DNA of 64,000 bases from Phymatolithon calcareum (GCA_977006965.1 OZ345385.1:558001-622000); one strand, 5' to 3'; positions 42,672-53,720 are shown, counted from the first letter of the stretch. Numbers and translations are program-made. Notes: generated by a model from the sequence alone, not told the origin.

Positions 42672-43204
42672 CAGGTTTCCCAGTGCCTGCAACTTAAACT
42701 GGAAGAGGCAGTGGCGTGCAGCTTCCCTGCTGAATATGCCACCCGCGTACGTTCGCCTCGTAAGACAGCAAGCGTTAGGGAGGCTGGAGATCAGATATAC
42801 CACACTGCATCTTAATGGTCTGCATCAGGGAGACATCCTGTGCGGTCTGCAGTGGTTAGATGTTGTACAAGGTGTGCTTAGATGTAATCCAAGACGCTAG
42901 GTAGTCGCGCGCGCACAACACTGTACGTGTTTCCAGACTACCCGTGCAGCAGGCAGACCAGTAGCCTCAAGTCTAAGCAGCAGCACCAGTATTAGAATGT
43001 AAGGATCGATAGGTCTTTATGTTTTTGCCTTCAGCCTGCATAAGAAACTCACTCAGATTTTTCTCGTGGAAAGCGTTTTTTGCTGCACTCTGGCTGAAGC
43101 CAGAAGTGGATGAGCTGGAAGAGGAAGGTGACAAACGGCGTTTTAGAAGGTTCAATTTCTTTCATATTCAGGAAGTAGCGGATTTGCTGGTTTTCCAAAC
43201 CCGG
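42672..43204. other. No recognisable gene
   Basis: Short frames only. The frame 43,019-43,345 overlaps the family C repeat and is likely chance. Confidence 0.35.
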
Positions 43205-43300
43205 TGTATTTTGCAATTTATTAAACGCCCTCAGAAACACTCTTGTGTCTGCAAGGGAGATGCGTTTCAGTTGCTAGTATGTAGCTACGGATTGATGGGG
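43205..43300 (-). repeat. LINE family C 3'-UTR fragment
   Basis: aatttattaaacgccctcag and gggagatgcgtttcag match the 3' end of the insertion at 40,541-40,610. About 95 bases remain. Confidence 0.6.
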
Positions 43301-43647
43301 TTCGCGTGTCAAAGTAACGTACACTTACCGTTCACTGTGTGTTAGTCCGTGAACTACTTGATCACTGTGTGTTTCTTGCTCTGCACTGTTAGTCATCAGG
43401 TGCACCAGTGCTGATAGCAACTTTTTATTTTTTTATATTCACTATAGTCTTAAGGATTTGAATTGTCGGGAAAGTGCAACGCCCTTCAAACGTACCAAAA
43501 ATGGACTCGCCTCTTACTTGATGAAACATCTTCAGGTATCATTAATTCACCAAGGGTCTTGATGGACACATGCGCACTGAGGTTGGATAGCAATCGGCGG
43601 TTGCAGGTCTGTGGGAGATGTGCTCAAGCAAGTCGTCACAAACAATC

Positions 43648-43737
43648 GTAAGTATCATGACTGCCCTGTTGAATATTTCACTGCTGTAGTTTCTGATACG
43701 ACTTTGTCTCTCTTGGCTAACATTTTTTCAATTGCAG
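43648..43737 (+). other. Intron in the cysteine-rich gene
   Basis: GTAAGT donor and TTTTTTCAATTGCAG acceptor, 90 nt. Eleven bases, TTGCAGGTCTG, occur both at 43,601 and at the acceptor (43,732), so a 131-base tandem duplication containing AGGT may have created the intron. Confidence 0.6.
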
Positions 43738-44017
43738 GTCTGCGCGAAAGGAACTGAATGCACGCGGGGACTTGAATGTGCGGGCATCAAGAGGTGCCGC
43801 CCCATTGGGGGCATTGGTGCGATATTTGCTAAGGACAGTGCATGCAAGGGGGATTTAAAGTGCAGTCCCAGCGATCCAAACGATTTCTTGTTGAAAAGGA
43901 CTTGCTACGATCCTACAAAGGCGGCTAAAGTCGGAGAGTGGTGTGATCCGAGGAAATCGACTTGCGTGGTTGGAAAGAAAGAGTATCAACCAGCGAAATG
44001 CCTTCCAAAATGGGATT

Positions 44018-44307
44018 TACCACCTGTGGTATAGTGGTAAAACTGCCTCCGCGCACCTGTGCGCATGTTTCGGTATGATACAGGAAGGAATGTGAGGTCG
44101 CCGGTTCGAGTCCTGTCCCAAACAAGAATTGAATTACGTTCCGCGAAGGGCACACGGATTTCGCCGTGTAGTGGTGTGCCGCAGTACTCGCGGGAAGCAG
44201 TTACGCGAGTACCCAGAATGGATCCAGCTCATGAACATCTTAGAGGCCCCCTAGATGTGAGCTACCTTAGCGTAGCTCGAATATCATGCAATAAACAAAC
44301 AAACAAA
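44018..44307 (+). mobile_element. tRNA-derived SINE (copy 1) with 12-bp TSD
   Basis: CAAAATGGGATT at 44,006-44,017 repeats at 44,308-44,319. The head is tRNA-like: A box in TGTGGTATAGTGGTAAAAC and B box GGTTCGAGTCC at 44,100-44,110, spaced wider than in a tRNA by an insert with cctgtgcgcatgtttcgg. The tail ends ataaacaaacaaacaaac. Transcription by RNA polymerase III is expected. It split the cysteine-rich gene. The second copy lies at 55,313. Confidence 0.92.
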
Positions 44308-44435
44308 CAAAATGGGATTCCTTCGCTTGCCAAGTTGAAGCAACCTTATTTCAATTGCTCCCCGGATGAGAATATCGGATGCGCTAGCGGACTTTTCTTG
44401 TAGCAACAAGAAGGCATGCGTGCCTGGTAGAGAGA

Positions 44436-44484
44436 GAGTTTAGTTTCAAGGAGCTGTGCGCCACAGCTCCTTGAAACTAAACTC
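44436..44484. other. Perfect 23-bp stem with 3-nt loop
   Basis: GAGTTTAGTTTCAAGGAGCT continues to GTG, then CGC, then its exact inverse to 44,484. It lies in the decayed cysteine-rich gene. Such a perfect stem could be a young inverted duplication, a structured RNA or an assembly fold-back. Confidence 0.8.
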
Positions 44485-44570
44485 CAAAGCCTGTGGTAAT
44501 CGAATTAAGAAGGTTAGACCAGTATTTGGTGATACGAACTGCGGTGTGAACGTGTGGGCCCTCTCTCTTA

Positions 44571-45790
44571 AAGGTGTAATGCTGCAGGCGTACTTCATAT
44601 GACTCTTTTTCTTTATAGGATTTCCCGTCACGGGAGTCCCGGCTTGAAGCCTTCCTGAGAACGCAAGGCTTTTCACTAGCTCACCATTACTTTTTTTCCG
44701 TTCTCTATTTTCACATTGTTCCTCCGTCTACGTGGATTGACTTCTTTCGGAAGAACAAAAGTTTCTTCTGAAGTCTTTCCAATCGGGGTATTCAGATCGC
44801 ACTCACCTTTCACATATCAGAAACAGTCCTGCTGCGCACCAGCCCTGAACGACACCTTCTTTTTCGCGCACAGTACGGTAGTAATTATGTTCTTGTTCGC
44901 AGAGCAGAACCCCTTCGGTTGCTGCAAAGGGACGTATCCCGAAAGGGAAGCACAGTAGGTAGAGAACTTCTCTGGCACCAGGGAAGCTATAAGTTTCTCC
45001 ACTAAACTCCGCATTGCGACTTGGACCTGCGGCGCTCTTTCGAACTTCACTGTGTCCGACCAACCCCAGAATCAATCTTTGGTGACGTCCCGGACCTCGA
45101 CGTGAAAGCAGCAGTCACACTCGAAAATAAATTAATTGGAATGGAAGAAACTTAGGCCCTCAAAGTGTTTCTAGTCCCACAAGGGGAACACGTAAAATGA
45201 ATGAATGAAATTTCTTGCTGTCGTCCGACATCCTTCGGCACGGACAGGCGCAAATAAGGGCGTAAAATGGCCCGTTATTCCCGCGAAAGCTTGCAACCAT
45301 CATCTCGATGCCCGCATACTGCACCATGTCACATAGACTCACATATACGGACGCATGATCGACAAGGGGAACACACTCCGCGAAAAAGGCAATCACTGGC
45401 ACAAGCAAGGGGACAACGCTCAAGAGAGAGAACTCTTGAGAGCATTTGCTACTTCGCGCTCTGGGTACAGCCATCGGCATGAAAAGACCTCCGTGCCACG
45501 CGATGCGCGCAGACTGGCAACTGCTTCAGTCGCTGGGGAGCATGACGGCGGGCAAAGAGGTCGGGCACCGTTCGGGAAACGCTCGAACTGTGGGGCGGAC
45601 GACACTGCGGCAGGGGGGATACGTTACGTATCATACGTGTTGGTTTAAATTTCAAAGCTCCAAAGCCTCCGTTAGGGTAAGAGGGAAGCTTATCGCTCGA
45701 TTCCATTCGTCGTGCTCGAGTCTCTTACTATCGGCTTGCGCGAGTTGAGGTTGGATAATTATTGGCGTGGAGGAGGAATGCCTAGTGAAT
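44571..45790. other. No recognisable gene
   Basis: Frames up to 106 codons occur on both strands without motifs. A short frame ending in the cysteine-containing FGCCKGTYPE at 44,716-44,958 might be another remnant of the neighbouring gene. Confidence 0.3.
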
Positions 45791-45792
45791 AA

Positions 45793-45822
45793 AAGCTCCC
45801 AGAGAAGGGTTTCTGGGAGCTT
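45793..45822. other. Hairpin, 11-bp perfect stem
   Basis: aagctcccaga and tctgggagctt pair around gaagggtt, following aataaa at 45,787. It resembles a 3'-end structure, but no upstream gene is recognised. Confidence 0.45.
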
Positions 45823-45876
45823 CTTGATCCAAAATTATTTATGATACCCACGCTCCGATGACCTCGTTGAGGAGTT

Positions 45877-46664
45877 GTGCGTATGTTTTTCGGGTTGGAG
45901 AATTGCTTCCGCCAGTCACCGAAGTACGAAGGATATCCTTGGGACATAATTCCCCGTGTGGATCTTGTTCTCTTCTATCGCCGCATCATCCATTCTTACC
46001 ATGGTCGAACCAGCGACGCCCGCCTACCTGCCAACGAATCATGCCTGCAACCTAGGACAGCTTCATCCACGCGACATGGCTGCACAACACTAAGGTTCGG
46101 ACCTTTTTCGCACCCTGCGCATCCAGCGCGTATTTGTCATCGACACTCTGGTGCGCGTTGCTCTGCTGACGACGCCGATGCGCGTCATATCTGTCTGGCA
46201 TAAGCGCGAGTCACAGTGGGCTGGGCGGCAGCAATTTTCCGTTTCCACATCGTACACGTCTCTATCTGGCGTCCAGCCGCCAGTACCGGAGGAAATCGCC
46301 CAGCGTTACCTCAACATTCTAGCCCGTGCACGACAGGGAACAAGTGTCATGAGTTAGGAGGGAAACATCACTTTCCCTGCAGAGCGCGCCGTGGCTCAAA
46401 ATGTTCGTGCAGAATTTTGGAACGGGCTTCGCGGATGTTGCTTACGTTGTCCATTCCATTGGTTATGAGCGCCCGAGCGGCGAATCGAGTACAATTGCAC
46501 AGGGCCCGTCTCCATTTGTATTACTTTTGAAAGAATGCGAGGCAGATGCTGCTATGGGTTCCCCCATGCGACTTGCTCCTGATGAGAATGGCGTTGTTAA
46601 TGAAGGTATTCAGTTTCGGAATGGATTCGGCGCCATTTGGGATGTGTCGGCGCAGTTTGGCTAA
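45877..46664 (+). pseudogene. Possible decayed protein-coding region, unidentified
   Basis: Three plus-strand frames in succession look protein-like: 46,151-46,357 (PPVPEEIAQRYLNILARARQ), 46,401-46,664 (SPFVLLLKECEADAAMG, then EGIQFRNGFGAIWDVSA) and 45,877-46,000 (YEGYPWDIIPRVDLVLFYRR). The shifts between them suggest a broken gene. I do not recognise it. Confidence 0.25.
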
Positions 46665-47124
46665 GATGCAGTTTCCTCTCTACTCACCGTACCACCGGAC
46701 AGAATATGAAGTTGACCCTGAACGTCTGTGGGCTTTTTCAGGCCGGTTCAATTGTTGCTCGAGGAAAGCAGAATTCCGTAAGCCGTGAAAAGGAAAACAT
46801 GAACTATTACGGAACCAAGTAGGCAGATATTTTCATATGCCCTTTGCGGGTATACAAAATTTTGCAAAATGGAGTACAAGAAATATTCGAGGAGACGTGC
46901 CAAGTTAATTCGGTTCATCGACTTTCGATATTTTCACCAAGAAGTCGGACATTCCAAACTGAAATGCTTTTGAAAATACATGGAAGAGGGGCTCACTATC
47001 AAACAAGTGGGTTCATCAAGCACAGTGCAGCCAAGTTTAATTACTATTCCCTGTTCCCTGGCTTTTGCTGTGTTTACGGAGATCCTCTCCCTTCAAAACC
47101 GCTCTCATCCTCCCACTTTCTTCT
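46665..47124. other. No recognisable gene
   Basis: No frame or repeat stands out. Confidence 0.35.
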
Positions 47125-47568
47125 TCAGTAGTCACTTCCAGACCCTTGATTTGCGCCACAGAAATTTCCAGTTTCCTCGATCACAGCTTCCACCTCCCTC
47201 ACAATAACTTCCCTCAGTTTCTTCTTCATGATCGAAAACTTCCTATTCATTTTTTTAAACTTCATTCTCAGTACATCATTTTCCTTCGAAAGCTGGACAA
47301 TTTTCTCGCGAAGGCCCTCAACTTCCTCGTTCGATTCCTTCCCCTTATTCTTGTACTCAAACGCTTCCTCGTCAACGTGGATCCGATCGATGAAGAGACG
47401 CTGGGGCTCTTTCGTGTGTTTCTCCGTCATTTTTTCAAGGTCCAATTCTCTGAGCTTTCGCGACGCTAGGTGCTCAGATGCGCACTCCTGAAAAACCGGA
47501 TGCGGGAAATACCGACTTCTACTAGATTTTATCGAAATAATCCCCTGCATGGGGTACAACGGTACCAT
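47125..47568 (-). CDS. Small coiled-coil protein
   Basis: The 147-codon minus-strand frame is charged and helical from about residue 45 to 135 (EEVEGLREKIVQLSKENDVL, FKKMNRKFSIMKKKLREV), with regular leucine/isoleucine spacing. It starts MVPLYPMQGIISIKSSRSRY. No zinc motif or membrane segment. The coil resembles in style, but not in sequence, the gene at 40,515-42,006. A minus-strand neighbour in the same direction was not found. Function unknown; could be a fragment of a longer coiled-coil protein. Confidence 0.4.
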   Translation of the reverse strand: MVPLYPMQGIISIKSSRSRYFPHPVFQECASEHLASRKLRELDLEKMTEKHTKEPQRLFIDRIHVDEEAFEYKNKGKESNEEVEGLREKIVQLSKENDVLRMKFKKMNRKFSIMKKKLREVIVREVEAVIEETGNFCGANQGSGSDY

Positions 47569-48013
47569 TAGAGCTTGTCAGCATTGATGAAACCGTTGCA
47601 CCCCTGCTTCATACGTCGAGTGAATTTAACCGGTAACGGGTCTATCAGTCTGTGTCATGCACTTGCTGACAATCTGTCACCCATCGCACTCTAAATCTAC
47701 CTGCGCTCTCAACGAGCACACAGCTTGCCCACTATCAGGCATGAACGTTCACACTTTCCAAACTTCATTGATATCCAACATTGTAGATTTAGTTGAAACA
47801 GCTCCAATTTTCAATTTCAAGATAACTTCGGCACAGTACTCCTAACTCAAAAACTCAACTGCGCCACACTGTGCCACATTATACCACTTAAGTCAGCTCT
47901 CAAAATTGGACTGGAAATCTCGGAAAGAAACTTATGGTCGGTCGATGGCCCAGGTATGGTATTCACACTTCAGCCGTGAAGCCCGAGTGCCGCGCTCGGA
48001 TTAATCGCCATTT
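47569..48013. other. No recognisable gene
   Basis: Short frames only. Confidence 0.35.
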
Positions 48014-48512
48014 TTGGAGATACGTTTTCTACATCGATTGAAGCTCCGAATCTTGTGGGATCAGAAGAACATTATGTGCATCTCAAAAATTGCTGGCAAG
48101 TATACGACGAGCCAATTTCGTGATGCGTGCTTCAGCGCGGGAATGGTATGCGACAACTGGGTGCACTGGGACAATCGGTTGCGGTGCGTGGACTGTTCCC
48201 TGCGTGGTAATTATCTCAAAGATGCTTAGCACTATAGCATACATGTGTGGCACTGCGGCAGTCACAGGGACATTTCCTAACGTGAAATGCAGTGTGCGTC
48301 CTATGAGCACAAACGATCGATATACTAGGTGTGCCAGTCGGGGACTTGCGGTCGCGGCGATGTTGCTGCCGAAATAAAGTGCTTTGCAAATCGATTATTG
48401 GAAAAATGCATACAAAGAGCGACCAAGTGCAATCGAGTCACCATGGAGGGAACTCTTCGGCACCAGTACTTTTCGGATGTCTGTGAAGGCAAAACACGGT
48501 CATATGTCTGCT
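48014..48512 (+). pseudogene. Possible cysteine-rich gene, exon structure uncertain
   Basis: Two plus-strand pieces are cysteine-rich: 48,014-48,229 (FRDACFSAGMVCDNW and LRCVDCSLRGNYL) and 48,329-48,512 (CQSGTCGRGDVAAEIKCF, LLEKCIQRATKCNR, SDVCEGKTRSYVC). Between them, GTAATT after CTGCGTG and ttcctaacgtgaaatgcag could bound an intron of about 85 nt, but the join does not keep a frame. Comparable in character to the gene at 43.5 kb. Not recognised. Confidence 0.35.
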
Positions 48513-49223
48513 GATTAGAACGTCGACGTCGCCGCGGAGGATGTTGGTTGAGCGAGCCCAAGAATGCACCACATATTCCGAAGCTGAATGTAGTGCCACA
48601 GTGGAGAAATGCGGCTTACTAGGCGGTCCTGGATTCAATGAAGATGCAGAGTCGCGTTGTGCAGCGAGAAAGACAAAACACCAAAACACCGCAAGAAACA
48701 CTGGGTCGGAAGCTCCGCAAAGTTTGAATGTTCACAGCGGACAAGACGCGAGTACTGTGGTCGCGTCCCCTGGGCAATGCCGAGTGAGGGCTGTCAGCCC
48801 CTCGGCATAGCGAAAGATAGAGGAGAGACGTGAAGGTAGAAGTAAACGGTATTCTGCGATCGCCAGCACTCGCCGGGAGCACGCACTTGCAGCTTCCAGG
48901 TGCTTGGCCTTCGCGCGCTCGTCTGTGTACACTCGAACGGCGTAAACGGGCACGAGCTCGCTCTTGGTGCTCGGGTGCTCAACCTGGCGGCGCGCGGCAG
49001 ATGCGGAGAAATGGATATGTAGAACGAAAGATAAGACACACAGTTGCGGGAACGCTCAGCGAAGCGCCGCGTGTGACATGTTCTGAGGAAACACCCGCGC
49101 GCTCCGTGTCGGGGTTGAATGCGGAAGAGGGGGAGTGGATCGATACAACAACCTTCCTCCTGGGCGGTCGCGGTTGCCGACGACTGCACCTAACAGCAAG
49201 ACTTGCACACCGAAGTTCTCCGC
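48513..49223. other. No recognisable gene
   Basis: Opposing frames of 90-145 codons exist, without family motifs. It may contain the remains of the RNA polymerase III subunit gene's 3' end, but its zinc ribbon was not found. Confidence 0.3.
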
Positions 49224-52200
49224 CTATTTACTTTGGCGGACTGACGAAATCATCAACCGTTCCATGAGCAACATGGAAGCCCCATAACCAACAAGCAATC
49301 ACGTTCCATTTCTCCGAGACGCAATCCTCCGCCTCGACTTCGTCCTTCAGTTGGTTGTCGCGTGAGCAGCGCTCTTGTTCCTCTTGCTCGAGCATGCATT
49401 TTGTCCTTTACCATGTGCTTGAGCTTTTGATAGAAAATTGGACCGGAGAAAACATACACCCGAAGCGGGTTCCCCAGACATGCCGCTGTAGAACATGTCC
49501 TTCCCGTTATAGTTATATCCCGACTTCAACAGGGATATCACGCATTCATCCAGATCATCGCCCGCGAACGCAGTTCCATGCCGAAATCGACCCTCAAACA
49601 CGCCTGCTTTCCCGGCGATTAACTCGATCATTTTTCCGACCGTCATTCGACTTGGAAATCCATGCGGGTTCATGATGAGGTCAGGAACAGCTCCTGTGTC
49701 CGAAAATGGCATATCCTTCTGTGCCGCAATAAGTCCGCACACACCCTTCTATCCATGCCGTGACGAAAAATATACCCTCAGCTCGGGGCTTTTCGTTTCC
49801 CGGATCATGACCTTGACCACGACATGATCGGTATCATTTGCAATTACCAATACCTTATCAACAATAATATGCGGTGGACAGTTTTTGAAGATGAGCGGCT
49901 GAGAGCGATACGCTCTTTCGGGTGGAAGCAGAGCTACCGGTTCAGTCGTCGGATTGCTCACGGATCGATCGCGGGTCACTTCCTTGTTGACAAACACCTG
50001 ACCTGCGACGAGATGCTCCGCTGGTGCAGCGATGCCATCCATTTCTTCCAGTGTCGAGTATTTCATCGCCTTTCGCGCCGCGCTGTTGGGCTTTGTCTTT
50101 TTGGTGCTTTCCGGCACTAGCATAATGCGATCACATGCACCACTTGGACAAAGACGACAACCGGTAGCGTGCTTGCGAACAACGACACAACTTCCGAATC
50201 CCCTGTCGAGAGATGCTTTGTTCAAGACAATTGCATATTCGATATCCTACCCACAGTACGACATCACTGCCAGAGATGCATTCTGACCTCCAGGGAACCG
50301 CTCAAATCCAACCAGAGTAAGCGTGCGCGTTTGCCCAATTGGGCGCTGGGGGTAGCTCAACAGGTAAAGCAGAGTATCAGTTCGGATATGCTGGTTGTAC
50401 GCGATCGCACCAAGCGCCTTTTTTCCCATACCGCATTGGTACGTCTTACACGGGGACTGAATGTGGTGTGGATACGGGATCAGCCCGGCACATACGCCTA
50501 GGATAGTCAGAGGTGCAATTTCCAAATGCATCGTCTTCCCGGGTTCGATATCGGTTTCGTACGTTGCGATAAGCGTGTTATTCTCTTCGGTCACATCGAG
50601 GTATTCAATTTAGACCCTCTTGGAGAAGATTTCTCCAGACCAGAGTCCGCACACTTACTTGACGCAAATGCTCCACGTTCACGCAAAGATTGCCCATTGA
50701 ATCGACAATGATAAGTGGCCGAGCCACACGCCCACCATCGCAGACACTATGCACGCATTCATGCTTCGGCTGCTCAAAAACACTGACAAATTCAGCGATG
50801 AAACCACGTCTTCTCAGATATCGAATCCTTTCCGTGAGAAGACTTGGCTGAGAATGCACATCAACGATAAGCCCCATTCAAGAAAACAACGTCGCTTGCG
50901 TTAACTTCAGCACAGCTAAGAGCCGCCGTGGACTGCACCCCAAAGTCGTACAAAAGCCTTGGCAAAGGGGCAGCATCATCTTCTGTAGTGACATGAGCCA
51001 ACAGGGCCAAATTCTTCACAAGACCACAAGACTCGCCTTCAGGAGTGTCACTGGGGAAAGACATTCCCCACTGCGACGGCTGCAGGGAACGGGTACCAGA
51101 AACTTTTCGAGTCTTGTCGAATTGGGACGTGATACGGGTCATCGTTCCCAATGCGGAGATGAAGCTTAACCTGGACAGGACTTCTGTTACACCGGACCTT
51201 TCCATTTTGAAACGCTTCAAATGCCAGTTTCCAGTTGAAATGGCAAAATTTCAGACCTTGTGTGATGGATGATATCAGCGCGATATATGTTGGAAACATC
51301 AATACTTGCACGCTCCATACCCCTTGCAACATCATCCACGCTTCTCCCTGAGCTCATTCTCTTTCCCGTTCTGCTCTTGGTTGCGCGGCTATCGGACTTC
51401 GTGATTTGCTTATCAACAGCTCGCTTCATTCCATCGTTCAGTTTTCTAAACAAATCCTCAAAAAGAAGCGCAAGCAACCGTCCAGCAAGTTCGAGACGTT
51501 TGTTTCTGTAGTAATCTTTGCCATCAACGGCGACAGAATCATCTGCAGCGGCAATAATGCGACGAAGCATCTGCGACATAAATACGCACTTTTCCCAAAA
51601 GTTGAATGGCTAGACGAGAATACGCGAGAGAACAACATTGGCCAAAATATCACGTGCATGGTCAATAGTTCGTTGTCTCGGACGTACCGCAAGCGCGCCA
51701 GGTTCTCTGTTCGTCGTAACCGCAACAGGAGAGCTTGTTCTTCTGCTTCCGCCACCCGCTCCGTCACCATAGCGATTACCGTGCGCCCCATACGAGAGAC
51801 CGGCTTTGAAAGTTTTCGCCTTCTTTCCGATGTGCAAGTGCGCTTCCGTGGCCGTATGAATTTCCTCTCGGGCACACTTTTCCAAGGTGGATGCCATACC
51901 GTCGACAAAGTGAGGTTCAATATCGACAAGCTGAACTATTTCCGGGGCGGTTTCGATGCCCATGGCACACAACACAATGGCGTCATTGATATCTGCTTCA
52001 AGAGTGTTGTGATGCAGATAAAACTTTCCGTGCTTCACGGTTATCGTACTGTGCGATTTTCTCTTATGCGTCGACGAGTGCGCAGATGCAAAAAGGCCCC
52101 TTTCTGGTCGCGCTAGAATTTCTCCTGAATTTAAATCACTTCTTCCGTTCCGCGAACAACAAAATAACCTCCGGGGTCCAGCGCACACTCCTGCAATGCA

Positions 52201-52700
52201 GAGAGTTCTTGGTCAGACTTCATGTGCAGCACGCAGTTGGCAGAACGAAGAATGATAGGAATCTTTCCAATAACCGTATTCCTCGTCAAAACGATTTCTT
52301 CGCCGCGCGTGTACTTGACATCGACGAAAATCGGAGCGGAGTATGTAATGTGGCGTAATCTGCATTCGTGCGGGTTTGCATCTGAGCGTATCATGTCATC
52401 TGTCTGACATAGCTTTCCGACGCGGACGTCTTCATACTTGAGATTCCACCTCCGGTCTGCCTCCGAAACAATTTTCTCATTTGCTTGCACGATACTGCGG
52501 ATTTCGGAGTTGATGAGGAAATTGAAGGAGTCGATGTGCTGGCGTGCGACTCCGCGCATTTGCAAAAAGTCAGGCAGGACGCCCCATTTGTCTTCCGCTG
52601 TCTTGACGGGCGAAAGAAAGTCGTCTACATGGTTTGACGAATTCGTTGGCTTCTCGAACTGTGGGTGCTCAAAAGTTTTTCGGGTACAGTATGATACATG
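49224..52700 (-). pseudogene. RNA polymerase III second-largest subunit (RPC2) pseudogene
   Basis: Most of the subunit can be followed on the minus strand: RQHIDSFNFLINSEI and PHECRLRHITYSAPI (52.4-52.5 kb), NCVLHMKSDQELSAL and LDPGGYFVVRGTEEV, VKHGKFYLHHNT, RNKRLELAGRLLALLFED (51.5 kb), [20 protein letters not shown] and [20 protein letters not shown] (51.1 kb), [12 protein letters not shown] and [18 protein letters not shown] (50.4 kb), [29 protein letters not shown] (49.65 kb), [20 protein letters not shown] and [14 protein letters not shown]. In-frame stops lie at 52,131 (TAA), 52,113, 51,610, 50,247 and 49,749 (TAG). Frameshifts occur near 52,100, 51,235, 50,878, 50,610, 49,460 and 49,285. 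The C-terminal zinc ribbon is missing; the frame ends at 49,224. The start codon is not found, possibly behind an intron near 52,660. The functional gene must lie elsewhere. Confidence 0.93.
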
Positions 52701-52824
52701 CTACAGTACTTTACTGTAGCTTAAGCTTGGGGCAATAAGTACAGTGTTGAGTACAGTATTGCAGCCGGAGCTATAATCTCTAGCAATAAGATTTTTCCCA
52801 CCTCTGGGTACAATACAGTAGACA

Positions 52825-53508
52825 CTAAGTAATGAGAGGTGGCAAAGAAATCAACCCGGTGACTTGTTTCTCGTGAGCTACATACGGAACCAGGTAAGCG
52901 ACGTCGTCACGTGCGGAAACGGAGAAATACGAGTTGGAGAAATAGGAGTATATAAGACCAGTCTCCGTGCAAACGAGGCGCCCATCCATCCAGTCTCCCA
53001 CAGGGACTGGGTGATTGATCTTAAGAGGTCCTTTCATCGGTCTGCATGCAAACCCGACATCACAGAAAAATCGGTTAGCGAGCCCGTTGCCGGCAATAAA
53101 GGCAGCTAGAACTGGGATTGGAATTGTCGACACAATTGAGACGGCGGCAAGGGAGCAAATGTACTTCCCATCGACGGTTACGGTGAAACCTGGAAGACGG
53201 CGCTTGGTTTTCGAGAGGAGTTCAACTGTCTTTTGAATTTCTCCGGCTATCTGAAATGGAAAAATAAACAGTTTCTCTTTTGGTAGTCGGAAGAAGCCAC
53301 CGCGAAGACGTTCCAGTACTCCGGGAGGGTACAAGGCATCGGAAACTGGCTGTAAAAGTCTGTGTCCACGCATGACCCACGCACCGCCGTTACGACACAG
53401 GATGATCGAGCAACTAGAATAGTCAAGATCGATCGCGCCGCATTCCATAGAAGAAAGTTTCGAATTCCGGCACTTTGATGTTGATGGCAATGACTGTTCT
53501 TGAAGCAA
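52825..53508 (-). CDS. Hypothetical 227-codon ORF upstream of the RPC2 pseudogene
   Basis: The frame is long for chance. It contains hydrophobic stretches (SIVSTIPIPVLAAFIAGNGL), an internal FRLPKEKLFIFPFQIAGE and ends HEKQVTGLISLPPLIT. I recognise no family. It overlaps, in another frame, the 5' LPMO-like fragment described next, and could be the 3' part of the same broken gene or unrelated. Confidence 0.33.
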   Translation of the reverse strand: MLQEQSLPSTSKCRNSKLSSMECGAIDLDYSSCSIILCRNGGAWVMRGHRLLQPVSDALYPPGVLERLRGGFFRLPKEKLFIFPFQIAGEIQKTVELLSKTKRRLPGFTVTVDGKYICSLAAVSIVSTIPIPVLAAFIAGNGLANRFFCDVGFACRPMKGPLKINHPVPVGDWMDGRLVCTETGLIYSYFSNSYFSVSARDDVAYLVPYVAHEKQVTGLISLPPLIT

Positions 53509-53720
53509 ACTTTGTTGTTTCTATCGCGACACTTGCCGACATGGCAGATGAAGAGCTCGCAGATTCCGTTGTGGTTCGCGCTCACATCGGCTGTGATCTC
53601 GATAATTGCTCCTCCTTGTAGAACGCCGTGTAGGGAGCTTTTTCGAAGAGCCGAGGGCGCCGCCCATTTCGTGTGCGCGCGAGCAGGATGCTTTATGTGG
53701 TCACCAAAGAGAACTGTGCC
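53440..53720 (-). pseudogene. Fragment resembling a lytic polysaccharide monooxygenase (AA10/AA15-like)
   Basis: A minus-strand frame reads KHPARAHTKWAAPSAL near the front and GGAIIEITADVSANHNGICE followed by LFICHVGKC. In LPMOs of the chitin-binding type an N-terminal histidine precedes PPARxxxW, and a conserved V..I.ANH.G.FE..LC strand follows. The order and spacing fit, but the CGVCGD segment between them is missing and the frame is lost after CRDRNNKVC. Function would be oxidative cleavage of polysaccharide in the cell wall. Only a profile search can settle it. Confidence 0.35.

Larger units (their letters stand above)
43463..44570 (+). pseudogene. Cysteine-rich repeat protein gene, disrupted by a SINE
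   Basis: The main exon (43,738-44,017) encodes cysteine repeats of the form C....C..GL.C.....C, for instance VCAKGTECTRGLECAGIKRC, then ACKGDLKCSPSDP and KVGEWCDPRKSTCVV. A 90-nt intron (43,648-43,737; GTAAGT to TTGCAG) is preceded by an open frame from 43,463, but that join does not keep the frame, so the upstream exon is uncertain. At 44,017 a SINE is inserted. After it, more cysteine motifs (YFNCSPDENIGCASGL, then NKKACVPGRER, ACGNRIKKV) occur in shifting frames. The gene was therefore already, or has since been, degraded. Such modules are common in secreted or cell-wall proteins; no signal peptide is seen. Not recognised as a named family. Confidence 0.5.

Noticed and set aside
44018-44120. 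Functional tRNA gene
   Set aside because: A and B boxes are present but the spacing is too wide, the acceptor stem does not pair, and the sequence is followed by a body, A-rich tail and TSD. It is a SINE; the same holds at 55,313.
49224-52700. Reassigned UAG codon in the RPC2 gene
   Set aside because: The stops replace different residues at conserved positions (Leu, Ser, Tyr, Gln by context), one is TAA, and true frameshifts are also present. This is decay or error, not a different code.
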